Part shown: piece by piece, positions 17,934-25,871 of the stretch
Layout of the letters: every line of letters starts with the position of its first letter
How positions within the stretch are numbered: the stretch's first letter is position 1
Assembly (NCBI RefSeq): GCF_946480185.1
Contig: NZ_CAMLIG010000015.1
Location: forward strand, 1 to 64,000
Origin: an uncultured Pedobacter sp.
GTDB lineage: Bacteria > Bacteroidota > Bacteroidia > Sphingobacteriales > Sphingobacteriaceae
Reading direction: 5' to 3'
Length of the DNA: 64,000 bases
The notes under the pieces: model-generated
Databases searched by the model: none
What the model saw: the letters and a program-made list of their open reading frames with translations, nothing else
Told to the model about the DNA's origin: nothing
Position numbers and translations under genes: made by a program

Positions 17934-19180
17934 TGGATATATTAAAATTTTTAACAGCAGGTAGTGTTGATGATGGCAAAAGCACTTTAATTGGCCGTTT
18001 ATTGTACGATACAGGTTCTGTATTAGCAGATCAGCTGGAGGCTATCCAGAAATCGAACCGTAAAAACGATGACGGAACGGTTGATTTAGCCATCTTAACA
18101 GATGGATTAAAAGCCGAGCGTGAGCAAGGAATTACCATTGATGTAGCCTACAAATATTTCCAAACAGAAAAAAGGAAGTTCATCATTGCAGATACTCCGG
18201 GACATATTCAATATACTCGTAACATGGTTACCGGAGCTTCAAATGCAGATTTGGCCATTATTTTAATTGATGCCCGTAAAGGCGTTATTGAGCAAACCAT
18301 TCGCCATACTTATTTGGTGTCATTGTTAGCTTTAGAGCATGTCGTAGTTTGTGTGAATAAAATGGATATGGTTGGGTATAGTGAGGAAGTTTTTGATAAA
18401 ATCCACGCTGATTACCATGACTTGGCACTTAAACTAAATTTACACGAAGTTACTTTTATTCCGGTAAGCGCTTTACGAGGAGATAATATTGTGAATGATT
18501 CCGTAAATATGCCTTGGTATAAAGGAAGAAATTTACTCGATCATTTAGAAACTGTTCCCGTTCGCGAATTAGATACCTTATTACCAGCCCGCATGGCTGT
18601 ACAGTGGGTTGTTCGTCCGCAAACAGACGAATTACATGATTATAGAGGGTATGCCGGCAGAATTTTGAGTGGTGCGCTTAAACTTGGCGATACCGTTAAG
18701 ATTTTTCCATCAGGTACTAAATCTACTATTTCTAGGATCGAAACTTTTGAAGGCGACCATGCAATTGCCGAAGAAGGAAAATCAATTACTTTGCATTTAG
18801 CAGATGAAATTGACATTAGCCGTGGCGATATGGTTGGCGAAATTGAACGCCCGCCAATCGTAGCTAACGAAATTGAGGCAGATATTTGCTGGATGGACTC
18901 TCGTGAATTGGACACTTCTGCAACTTACTTTATCCAACACCAGAGTAAAGTAATACGTTGCAAAATACGCCAGGTTTTGTACAAAGTAAACATCAATACT
19001 TTAGAAAAAGTAAATGCTGATAGCTTTGGATTAAACGATATTGGAAGAGTTGAAATTAAAACTGCTGATGAATTGGCGTTTGACCCGTATGACAAGAACA
19101 AAAGAAACGGTGGAGCTATTATAATTGATAGCCGTACAAACGTTACCGTTGGCGCTTTGATGCTGAGAGCGGCGTTATAA
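17933..19180 (+). CDS. cysN: Sulfate adenylyltransferase subunit 1 (GTPase)
   Basis: 415-residue EF-Tu-like GTPase subunit that drives APS formation by CysD. G1 GSVDDGKSTLIGRLLYD near residue 9, G3 DTPGH, G4 NKMD and barrel domains 2-3 (VVRPQTDELHDYRGYAGRI) are present. There is no fused APS kinase (CysC) domain at the C-terminus, consistent with an APS-using CysH. Overlaps cysD by one base; last gene of the cluster, followed by a strong terminator. Confidence 0.96.
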   Translation: MDILKFLTAGSVDDGKSTLIGRLLYDTGSVLADQLEAIQKSNRKNDDGTVDLAILTDGLKAEREQGITIDVAYKYFQTEKRKFIIADTPGHIQYTRNMVTGASNADLAIILIDARKGVIEQTIRHTYLVSLLALEHVVVCVNKMDMVGYSEEVFDKIHADYHDLALKLNLHEVTFIPVSALRGDNIVNDSVNMPWYKGRNLLDHLETVPVRELDTLLPARMAVQWVVRPQTDELHDYRGYAGRILSGALKLGDTVKIFPSGTKSTISRIETFEGDHAIAEEGKSITLHLADEIDISRGDMVGEIERPPIVANEIEADICWMDSRELDTSATYFIQHQSKVIRCKIRQVLYKVNINTLEKVNADSFGLNDIGRVEIKTADELAFDPYDKNKRNGGAIIIDSRTNVTVGALMLRAAL

Positions 19181-19203
19181 GTAGAATTTTATAAAATGTT
19201 AAG

Positions 19204-19232
19204 GCTCCTGATTAATAGTCAGGAGCTTTTTT
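19204..19232 (+). terminator. Rho-independent terminator after cysN
   Basis: Perfect 8-bp stem GCTCCTGA/TCAGGAGC (19204-19211 and 19219-19226) with a 7-base loop and six T immediately after. Confidence 0.92.
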
Positions 19233-19236
19233 ATTG

Positions 19237-19310
19237 AATTTTGCGATTACATTCGCAAATTTAATATAAATTTTGCGATTATATTCCTGATTTTAATACT
19301 ATATTTGCGA
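19237..19310 (+). repeat. 32-bp iterons with TTTGCGA motif and promoter
   Basis: TTTGCGA occurs at 19240, 19272 and 19304, exactly 32 bp apart, within two well-conserved 32-bp units and the start of a third. The first unit also has an inverted TCGCAAA at 19253, forming a 7-bp palindrome. The third copy overlaps a TATATTTG -7 box (19300-19307), so these could be operator sites for the downstream ATPase gene. Confidence 0.7.
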
Positions 19311-19325
19311 ATAGCGTTTTTTAAT

Positions 19326-20453
19326 ATGATAGAAAGACAGATAAATTCCAAAATTATAGCCAGATTATCAGACCGAAAGGCAATTATCCTTTTAGGTCCA
19401 AGACAGGTAGGGAAAAGTACTTTAATGGAACAATTGCAAGATTCGTTTGCTCAGCCAGTAATGATTTGGAATGGGGATGAATCAGACATCAGAGACTTGC
19501 TCAAAAATCCATCTTCTACAAAATTAAAATCTTTAATAGGCAATGCCAAAACGTTAATTATTGATGAAGCACAGCGTATCGATGATATCGGCTTGACCCT
19601 AAAATTAATTGTTGACCAAATTAAAGACGTAAAAGTAATTGCGACTGGTTCATCAGCATTTGAGCTTTCAAATAAGACCAACGAGCCGTTAACAGGCAGA
19701 AAATGGGAGTATAAATTATACCCAATTTCTTTTGAGGAAATGGTTAACAATCATGGATTATTAGCCGAAAAGCGATTGTTGCAACAGCGGATGATTTATG
19801 GTTATTATCCGGAAATTGTAAATCATCCCGGAGAGGAGATTTCCAGACTAAAACAGCTAATAGATAGTTATTTGTATAAAGATATTTTAATTTGGGAACG
19901 GATATTAAAACCAGAGAAATTAGAAAAGTTGTTACAGGCTTTGGCGTTTCAGGTAGGTAGCGAGGTTTCTTATAACGAGTTGGGGCAGTTGGCAGGTTTG
20001 GATAACCAAACGGTAGAAAAATATATTCAGCTATTGGAAAAAGCTTTCATTATTTTTAGGTTGGGTGCCTTAAACCGGAATTTACGGAATGAATTAAAAA
20101 AAAGCCGGAAAATCTATTTTTACGATAATGGCTTGCGTAATGCCATCATTAACAGTTTTAATGCGGTTACTTTAAGAGATGATGTTGGTGCACTTTGGGA
20201 GAACTTTTTAATGAGTGAAAGGCAGAAATTTTTGGCGTATAAAGAAATTTACTGCCTTAAGTATTTTTGGCGCACACACGCCCAGCAAGAAATTGACTAT
20301 ATAGAAGAGAGCAACGGAGCGATAAATGCTTATGAGTTTAAATGGAAGGCCAAAGCTAAAGTGAAATTCCCGAAAATATTTATAGAAAGCTATCAGCCTA
20401 AAAGTATAAGCATTGTAAATAGTGAAAATTTTGAGGATTTTCTGTTGTGCTAA
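19326..20453 (+). CDS. AAA-type ATPase with DUF4143 C-terminal domain
   Basis: 375 residues. Walker A is GPRQVGKS at residues 24-31, Walker B is TLIIDEAQRI, then a sensor-like IATGSSAFEL. The C-terminal half (winged-helix LGQLAGLDNQTVEKYIQLLEK, then IYFYDNGLRNAIINSF and EIDYIEESNGAINAYEFKW) is the DUF4143 nuclease-like segment. The family is common in Bacteroidota and archaea; function is unproven. ATG 19326 (MIERQINSKI) was chosen; an in-frame TTG at 19305 overlaps the -7 box and is unlikely. It has its own iteron-bearing promoter and no partner gene. Confidence 0.88.
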   Translation: MIERQINSKIIARLSDRKAIILLGPRQVGKSTLMEQLQDSFAQPVMIWNGDESDIRDLLKNPSSTKLKSLIGNAKTLIIDEAQRIDDIGLTLKLIVDQIKDVKVIATGSSAFELSNKTNEPLTGRKWEYKLYPISFEEMVNNHGLLAEKRLLQQRMIYGYYPEIVNHPGEEISRLKQLIDSYLYKDILIWERILKPEKLEKLLQALAFQVGSEVSYNELGQLAGLDNQTVEKYIQLLEKAFIIFRLGALNRNLRNELKKSRKIYFYDNGLRNAIINSFNAVTLRDDVGALWENFLMSERQKFLAYKEIYCLKYFWRTHAQQEIDYIEESNGAINAYEFKWKAKAKVKFPKIFIESYQPKSISIVNSENFEDFLLC

Positions 20454-20550
20454 GCTACAAAAGATACGCTTTAATTAAATTTTGTTGCAAACCTTAGCTC
20501 AACCACAAATTTCTTTTACTTTCTTGTTATTCGGATTTTTCCAATTTATA

Positions 20551-20558
20551 TATCTTTG
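20551..20558 (+). promoter_or_regulatory. Promoter -7 box close to the start codon (leaderless?)
   Basis: TATCTTTG matches TAnnTTTG and ends only 6 bases before the ATG at 20565, so transcription would begin at or next to the start codon. A TTG lies 24 bp upstream (20524-20526), somewhat too far for an ideal -33. Confidence 0.5.
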
Positions 20559-20564
20559 CGCCCT

Positions 20565-21179
20565 ATGTTATTGCTTACCTTTTTTGTAGCCGTTATTGTA
20601 AATTTTGTTGGCTATATTCCATTAGGGAATATCAATTTAACGGCAATGCAAATCTCAATAAATAAGGGGTTAAAGCAAGTTGTAATTTTTGCCACATCTT
20701 TTGCTTTAGTAGAGGGCATTTTTACTTATATTCTAATGAGGTTTGCCGAATGGTTTGCTACAAAAAAAGACTTTTTGGTATGGCTGGAGTGGATTATGAT
20801 TGGTATTTTTTTATTAATGGGAACACTGAGTTACCTGCAATCAAAAAAGAAACCCAAAGCAATGGATGATGTTAAAAAAAGAGACAGTATTAAAACGGGA
20901 ATTTTATTAGGCATTTTTAATCCAATGATTATTCCATTTTGGACAATTGGAGGGACTTTCTTAATTGCCCATCATTGGATTGCAACCGAAGGAATTGCCT
21001 TGATTATTTTCGCAATTGGTGCATCAATTGGTTCTTTTGGCTGTTTATATTTATTCGGAAGATTTGCGCAGTATATCCAAAATAAATTTTCTTTTAGCCA
21101 CCGGGTAATAAACAGAATTATTGCTTGTATGTTCTTTGGTTTGGCAATATTACAAACTGTACGTTTGACGTTTTTTTAG
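20565..21179 (+). CDS. LysE family exporter
   Basis: 204-residue inner-membrane protein with about six hydrophobic segments. The N-terminal FVGYIPLGNINLTAMQISINKG matches the LysE/RhtB family start (P.GP..L...S...G), and the paired half ILLGIFNPMIIPFWTIGG matches its second conserved P-rich turn. These proteins export amino acids or other small metabolites; the substrate here is unknown. The ATG at 20565 directly follows a -7 box. Not obviously linked to the PUL downstream; 231 bp of featureless AT-rich DNA follow. Confidence 0.82.
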   Translation: MLLLTFFVAVIVNFVGYIPLGNINLTAMQISINKGLKQVVIFATSFALVEGIFTYILMRFAEWFATKKDFLVWLEWIMIGIFLLMGTLSYLQSKKKPKAMDDVKKRDSIKTGILLGIFNPMIIPFWTIGGTFLIAHHWIATEGIALIIFAIGASIGSFGCLYLFGRFAQYIQNKFSFSHRVINRIIACMFFGLAILQTVRLTFF

Positions 21180-21410
21180 TCATAAACTAATTTAGCTTTA
21201 AGCCCAAAACCTCTTTTCCTTTTGTTGAATAGCTTCAGAACCAGCTGGTTTTCTTAACTGAAATTGAGCTAAATACACCTCTCTTTTGACCCAGAACGCC
21301 GTAAGTATTTTGTTAAGTTAAATTAACTTTAGTGCTAGTTAGCTTCAATCATAAATCTTTGAACTAAGCAACCATATTGTGTAACCTTAGCCTTTAATAA
21401 ATAAAATTTT

Positions 21411-22490
21411 ATGGAAAAAATGTATCAAATCAAACCAAATCTCATTTTAAGTTTTTTCTTTCTTTTATCAACTTTTTCGGTAATGGCGCAGGCTGTGGGG
21501 CCTTTACCAGAAGCAGATCAACAATATGAGCAACGTATGAAATGGTTTTCTGATGCTAAATATGGCATGTTTATCCATTTTGGACTTTACAGTCAGTTAG
21601 GAGGAGAATGGAAAGGTGAAACTGTAAAAGGATATTCAGAATGGATACAAGCAAATGTCCAAATGGAACCGGCGGAATATGACAATATCACGGCATCATT
21701 TAACCCAACAAATTTTAATGCGGAAGCTATTGTGAAATTGGCAAAAAAGGCCGGAATGAAATATATTGTTATTACTACCAAACACCATGACGGTTTTTGT
21801 CTTTGGGATAGCAAGTTTACTGATTTTGATATTGCAAGAACGCCTTTTAAAAGAGATATTTTAAAAGAATTAAGTGACGCTTGCAAAAAGCATGGTATCA
21901 GGTTTGGAACTTATTACAGTATAATTGATTGGCACCACCCTTCGCAATATGTGGAGAAAAGCACAGAAAAAACGGAATCTAATTACGCAAATCCCAAGAT
22001 GAGACCTGATCAAAAACAGGTTTATGTAACCTATATGAAAAATCAGATAAAAGAGTTGATTGATCGTTACGATACTGATTTGTTTTGGTTTGATGCAGAC
22101 TGGGTTAACTGGTGGACTAATGAAACAGGTATTGATCTTTATAATTATATCCGAACATTAAAACCAAGTATTATTATCAACAACAGAGTTGCAAAAAGGA
22201 AAATCTTTAAAAAGGATTATGACACGCCAGAACAAAAGCATTTTGATAAGCCCGTAGATTACAAATGGGAATCTTGTTACACAATGAATACTTCATTCGG
22301 ATATAAATCGTCTGATACGGCTTGGAAAAAGCCTGAAAAGATTTATGACCTTTTAACGGAGATCAATAAAAATGGCGGAAATTTGTTGCTGAATGTTGGG
22401 CCAGATGGTACTGGAAAAATCCCTAAACCAAGTGTGAAAATTTTATTGAAAGTTGGGAAAATGTTAAAAAAGGCCAACCGGAATAATTAA
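21411..22490 (+). CDS. Secreted GH29 alpha-L-fucosidase
   Basis: 359 residues with a signal peptide (about 27 residues ending VMAQ). GH29 catalytic domain is well conserved: GMFIHFGLYS, ITTKHHDGFCLWDS, FGTYYSIIDWHHP and the nucleophile Asp228 in FWFDADW; GGNLLLNVGPDGTG near the end. It stops right after the barrel, without the C-terminal beta-sandwich present in many family members of about 450 residues or more. Expected to remove terminal alpha-L-fucose from the PUL's target glycan in the periplasm or outside the cell. The general acid/base cannot be named from sequence. First gene of the PUL on the plus strand; convergent with the sulfatase operon. Confidence 0.93.
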   Translation: MEKMYQIKPNLILSFFFLLSTFSVMAQAVGPLPEADQQYEQRMKWFSDAKYGMFIHFGLYSQLGGEWKGETVKGYSEWIQANVQMEPAEYDNITASFNPTNFNAEAIVKLAKKAGMKYIVITTKHHDGFCLWDSKFTDFDIARTPFKRDILKELSDACKKHGIRFGTYYSIIDWHHPSQYVEKSTEKTESNYANPKMRPDQKQVYVTYMKNQIKELIDRYDTDLFWFDADWVNWWTNETGIDLYNYIRTLKPSIIINNRVAKRKIFKKDYDTPEQKHFDKPVDYKWESCYTMNTSFGYKSSDTAWKKPEKIYDLLTEINKNGGNLLLNVGPDGTGKIPKPSVKILLKVGKMLKKANRNN

Positions 22491-22572
22491 TGGTTTTAAA
22501 AATTGTTAAATAAGACAGTTTTCTATAGTTACCGATTTTAGAGCATTCAAATAGTATAGAAATAAATATTAA

Positions 22573-22604
22573 AAAAAAGCTGAACGGTAAGTCCAGCTTT
22601 TTTT
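22573..22604. terminator. Bidirectional terminator between fucosidase and sulfatase genes
   Basis: Stem AAAAAAGCTG/CAGCTTTTTT with an 11-base loop and A/T runs on both sides, placed between convergent genes (22490 and 22745). Confidence 0.85.
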
Positions 22605-22744
22605 GTTTAGCTCTATTTATTATAAAAGGCCTAATATTCTCCAGTTTTCTAAATATTGATATAGAAGATTGTGGAATCAAAACATAAAAGGAAGATAAAA
22701 GCCTGTGCTAACTTTACCTTCCTCCGTTTTATTGTGCAATTAAA

Positions 22745-24319
22745 TTAATTTGTTACTGGGCGTATAAAATTTCCCGTGGTTTCGTTAATCGGAAACTGGG
22801 CATCTTCTTCTCCTAATTTTTTATTTAAGATACCAACCAATTCTTTAGTTTTTGACGGATATTTCGTTGCCAAATTATGATGTTCGCCAATATCGTTTGT
22901 TAGATTATAAAGCTCGGTACTGTTGGTGCCGTAAAAATATATAAGTTTCCAGTCTCCTTTTCTTATGGCACTAAATGGCCCCATTCCTTGGCTTTCTCCT
23001 TGTATTTTATACTCTTTAGCTCTTTGCTGTCCTTCTTGCCAGTAATTTGGGAAGTGCCATATTAACGCTCTTGATGTATCACGTAAACTTGGGTTTTGTA
23101 GAAATGGCACTATACTTTTACCATCAATTTTTTGTACGGTTCCATATTTTTTAATTCCGGCCATTTGCAATATGGTGGGATAAAAATCCTCTATTATCAT
23201 GTATTGATCATTGCTTGTGTTAGGTTTTGTAACGCCAGGCCAATATACCATCATGGGTTCTCTTATACCGCCTTCATAACCAGATCCTTTGCCACCTTTT
23301 AATGGTAAATTGTGAGTAAAAGGTTCGCCTCCGCGTGGTGGCACCAAAGTTAAGCCTCCATTATCAGACATGAATACTACAATGGTGTTTTGAGTAAGTT
23401 TATATTTTTCCAGATAATCTAACAAGTCGCCTAAACTTTTATCCATGCCCTGTAGTAAAGCGGCGTACTCAGCTTCTTCTGGCACTAGGCCTTCCTTAAT
23501 ATATTGTGGGTAAAATCTTTTATCTGGTTTGTACTGAGCATGCACAGCATATTGTGCCATATAAAGAAAAAACGGTTTTTGTAAGTACCGAGCGTCATCT
23601 AATGCCTTTTTAGCCTCCAGCGTTAAAGCTTCCGTCAAGAAAACATCTTTGCCGTGGTAAAGTTCAAGCCCTGGGATAGCTTGGGGCGTATAACCTCCTT
23701 TAACTTGGTTTCCATAATTTTCTGTTCCTAGATAACTTTTTGGACCACCAACTGCATTTCCTGCAATATTAATATCAAAACCTAAGTTCTTAGGATTCGA
23801 ACCTAAACCCGGATATGATGCAAAATGCGCCTTGCCTACATGTATTGTGAAGTAACCGTTCTCTTTTAAAATTTCTGCCATTGATGTTGCATGTACTGTG
23901 TTTGGCACATCAGCAACCGGACTTAGTCCATTATAATTCCAAGACGGTAATTTAATATTTGGATATTTGGAATCCGTGGGCTGATTCTCGAAGAAACTAG
24001 TCCAATTAGTTACACGATGTCTTGCAGCGTTCATTCCGGTGTAAAGGCTAACCCTGGAAGGTGTGCATACACTGTTTGCATAGGCATTTGTGAATTTTAC
24101 TCCCATTTTTGCCAAACGTTCCATATTTGGCGTGTGATATTTTCTGTTTAAAGGGGTTACTTCTTTATAAAACGGAACCGAAGTATCCTGCCAGCCCATA
24201 TCGTCCACCATAAAAAAAATGATGTTTGGCTGTTTGTTTTGTGCTTTGGCGGTTTTTAAACTCGTAAAAATCACAAGTAATGATAATAAACCAGTTATTC
24301 TTTTAATTTTCAAAGTCAT
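22745..24319 (-). CDS. Secreted sulfatase (S1 family, Cys-type)
   Basis: 524 residues with a signal peptide (ends TAKAQ). Alkaline-phosphatase-fold sulfatase: metal-binding FFMVDDMGWQD at the start, active-site motif C85-T-P-S-R-V-S-L-Y-T-G whose Cys must be converted to formylglycine, HVGKAHFAS, and VVFMSDNGG. It removes sulfate esters from the PUL's glycan; the position and sugar cannot be assigned. No sulfatase-maturing enzyme (anSME) is in the window, so it must be encoded elsewhere. Last gene of a minus-strand operon GH2-sulfatase-sulfatase (21 bp from the preceding one). It is only distantly related to the other two sulfatases here. Confidence 0.94.
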   Translation of the reverse strand: MTLKIKRITGLLSLLVIFTSLKTAKAQNKQPNIIFFMVDDMGWQDTSVPFYKEVTPLNRKYHTPNMERLAKMGVKFTNAYANSVCTPSRVSLYTGMNAARHRVTNWTSFFENQPTDSKYPNIKLPSWNYNGLSPVADVPNTVHATSMAEILKENGYFTIHVGKAHFASYPGLGSNPKNLGFDINIAGNAVGGPKSYLGTENYGNQVKGGYTPQAIPGLELYHGKDVFLTEALTLEAKKALDDARYLQKPFFLYMAQYAVHAQYKPDKRFYPQYIKEGLVPEEAEYAALLQGMDKSLGDLLDYLEKYKLTQNTIVVFMSDNGGLTLVPPRGGEPFTHNLPLKGGKGSGYEGGIREPMMVYWPGVTKPNTSNDQYMIIEDFYPTILQMAGIKKYGTVQKIDGKSIVPFLQNPSLRDTSRALIWHFPNYWQEGQQRAKEYKIQGESQGMGPFSAIRKGDWKLIYFYGTNSTELYNLTNDIGEHHNLATKYPSKTKELVGILNKKLGEEDAQFPINETTGNFIRPVTN

Positions 24320-24340
24320 AAATTACGTTTTTTAAGAGGC

Positions 24341-25861
24341 TTAATTCTTTTGATTTCCTTTAATCTCGCTTAATAAAGTTGCAAGTTCCTTTACTTTCTC
24401 CGGGTATTGGGCTGCAAGATTAGTGCTTTCGCGGATGTCTTTTTTAATGTTATAAAGCTGCGGAAGCTTACTGTTGCCGGTTTCCATGTTCTTGTCCCTC
24501 ATTACGGCGGGCCCGTTTGAAGGTGCGATGTATTTCCAGTCGCCTTTGATCACGGCCAAACCTTTAAACAGGCCCTGCTCTACCAGATGGTCTCTGCCTA
24601 TCTTGCTTTTGCCCAATATCACCGGCAGCATATTTTTGCTGTCCGGCGCCGCAAAAACAGGGAGCTGGCGTTTCAATAAATCGGCCATCGAGGCTAATAG
24701 GTCAACCTGGCTCCAAAGCGCATCCGAAACCTGGTTGGCCTTTATTGTTTTTGGCCATCTGACAATCATCGGCACTCTGGTTCCTGCATCATACTTACTG
24801 TATTTTCCACCTTTCATAGACCCCCAAGGGGTATGCCCCTGTAACAACCGTACTGACTGGTCGTCATAACCGTCGTTTATAACAGGTCCGTTATCACTGC
24901 TGAAAACCACAATGGTATTTTCTGATAAATGTAATTTATCCAAGAGGTTTAAAACTTTGCCTGTATTCTCATCCAGCTCCAACAGGGCATCGCCTCTGGC
25001 ACCCAAACCACTTTTGCCCGCAAATCTCGGGTTCGGCACTCTTGGAACATGTACATCCTGAATGGCAAAGTACAGGAAGAAAGGACGGCTTTTATTGTCC
25101 GATATAAAGTTTAGGGCCCTTTGGGTGATGTCGTCGCTCATGTTCTCATCATTCCACCAGGCAGCTTTTCCCCCGCTCATGTACCCAATTCTGCTCACGC
25201 CGTTAACAATAGTCCCGCTATGCTGTTTGTCGGCAGGCATTTTCAGTAGCTCGGGATGTTCCAGCCCGGTCGGGACGTCCCCGATTTTCTGCTCGTAATC
25301 CACCTGAAGCGGGTCTTTGGGGTCCAAATTTAGAACACGGCGGTTTTCCACATAAACCGTAGGCACACGGTCGGGCGTAGCCGGAATAATAAATGAGTAA
25401 TCGAAACCTAAATCGTTGGGCCCCGGCTTGATGGCACCGTTCCAATCCGGTCCCTGCGGGCCGCCCAGACCTAAATGCCATTTCCCGATTGCGGCGGTTT
25501 TGTACCCTGCATCGTGAAACACATCGGCCAAGGTATATTGATTCTCGCTGATTACGAAGCCGGCGTTTCCCGCGGCAATGCCGGTCCCCTCTTTTCTCCA
25601 GGGATATTCCCCGGTCAATAATGCAAAACGGGAGGGCGTACAGGTAGAGGAGGTAGTATGTGAATTGTTAAAGCGGATGCCCTGTTCTGCAAGTTTGTCA
25701 ATGTTGGGTGTGTGTATTTTGGTGGCGCCGTAACAGCCGATATCCCCATAGCCTACATCATCAGAATAGATAATGATGACGTTGGGTCTGTTCTGTGCCT
25801 GCACCTGGGTAAATATGCCTGTCAAAATAATTAGGACAAGGGTTTTGTTTATTTTTAACAT
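24341..25861 (-). CDS. Secreted sulfatase (S1 family), GC-rich
   Basis: 506 residues with a signal peptide ending VQAQ. Active-site motif C74-T-P-S-R-F-A-L-L-T-G; metal-binding YSDDVGYGD; AIGKWHLGLG and VFSSDNGPV. It is a close paralogue of the sulfatase at 43372 (shared PATPDRVPTV, EHPELLKM/EHPEMLKM, DKQHSGTIVNGVSRIG/DSQHSGTIVNGISRIG and VHVPRV). The centre of the gene is markedly GC-rich (37 of 60 bases G/C at 25441-25500) against about 35% in the adjacent sulfatase, suggesting recent arrival of most of it by recombination. 10 bp after the GH2 gene and 21 bp before the next sulfatase, in one operon. Confidence 0.94.
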   Translation of the reverse strand: MLKINKTLVLIILTGIFTQVQAQNRPNVIIIYSDDVGYGDIGCYGATKIHTPNIDKLAEQGIRFNNSHTTSSTCTPSRFALLTGEYPWRKEGTGIAAGNAGFVISENQYTLADVFHDAGYKTAAIGKWHLGLGGPQGPDWNGAIKPGPNDLGFDYSFIIPATPDRVPTVYVENRRVLNLDPKDPLQVDYEQKIGDVPTGLEHPELLKMPADKQHSGTIVNGVSRIGYMSGGKAAWWNDENMSDDITQRALNFISDNKSRPFFLYFAIQDVHVPRVPNPRFAGKSGLGARGDALLELDENTGKVLNLLDKLHLSENTIVVFSSDNGPVINDGYDDQSVRLLQGHTPWGSMKGGKYSKYDAGTRVPMIVRWPKTIKANQVSDALWSQVDLLASMADLLKRQLPVFAAPDSKNMLPVILGKSKIGRDHLVEQGLFKGLAVIKGDWKYIAPSNGPAVMRDKNMETGNSKLPQLYNIKKDIRESTNLAAQYPEKVKELATLLSEIKGNQKN

Positions 25862-25871
25862 GTTTATGCTT

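Noticed and set aside
19237..19310. Iterons as a plasmid or phage replication origin
   Set aside because: No replication protein gene or other origin features are nearby, and the repeats overlap a promoter box.
25218..25481. 87-residue minus-strand frame and nearby plus-strand frames inside the sulfatase
   Set aside because: Shadows of the GC-rich sulfatase gene; the conserved sulfatase motifs are in the main frame.
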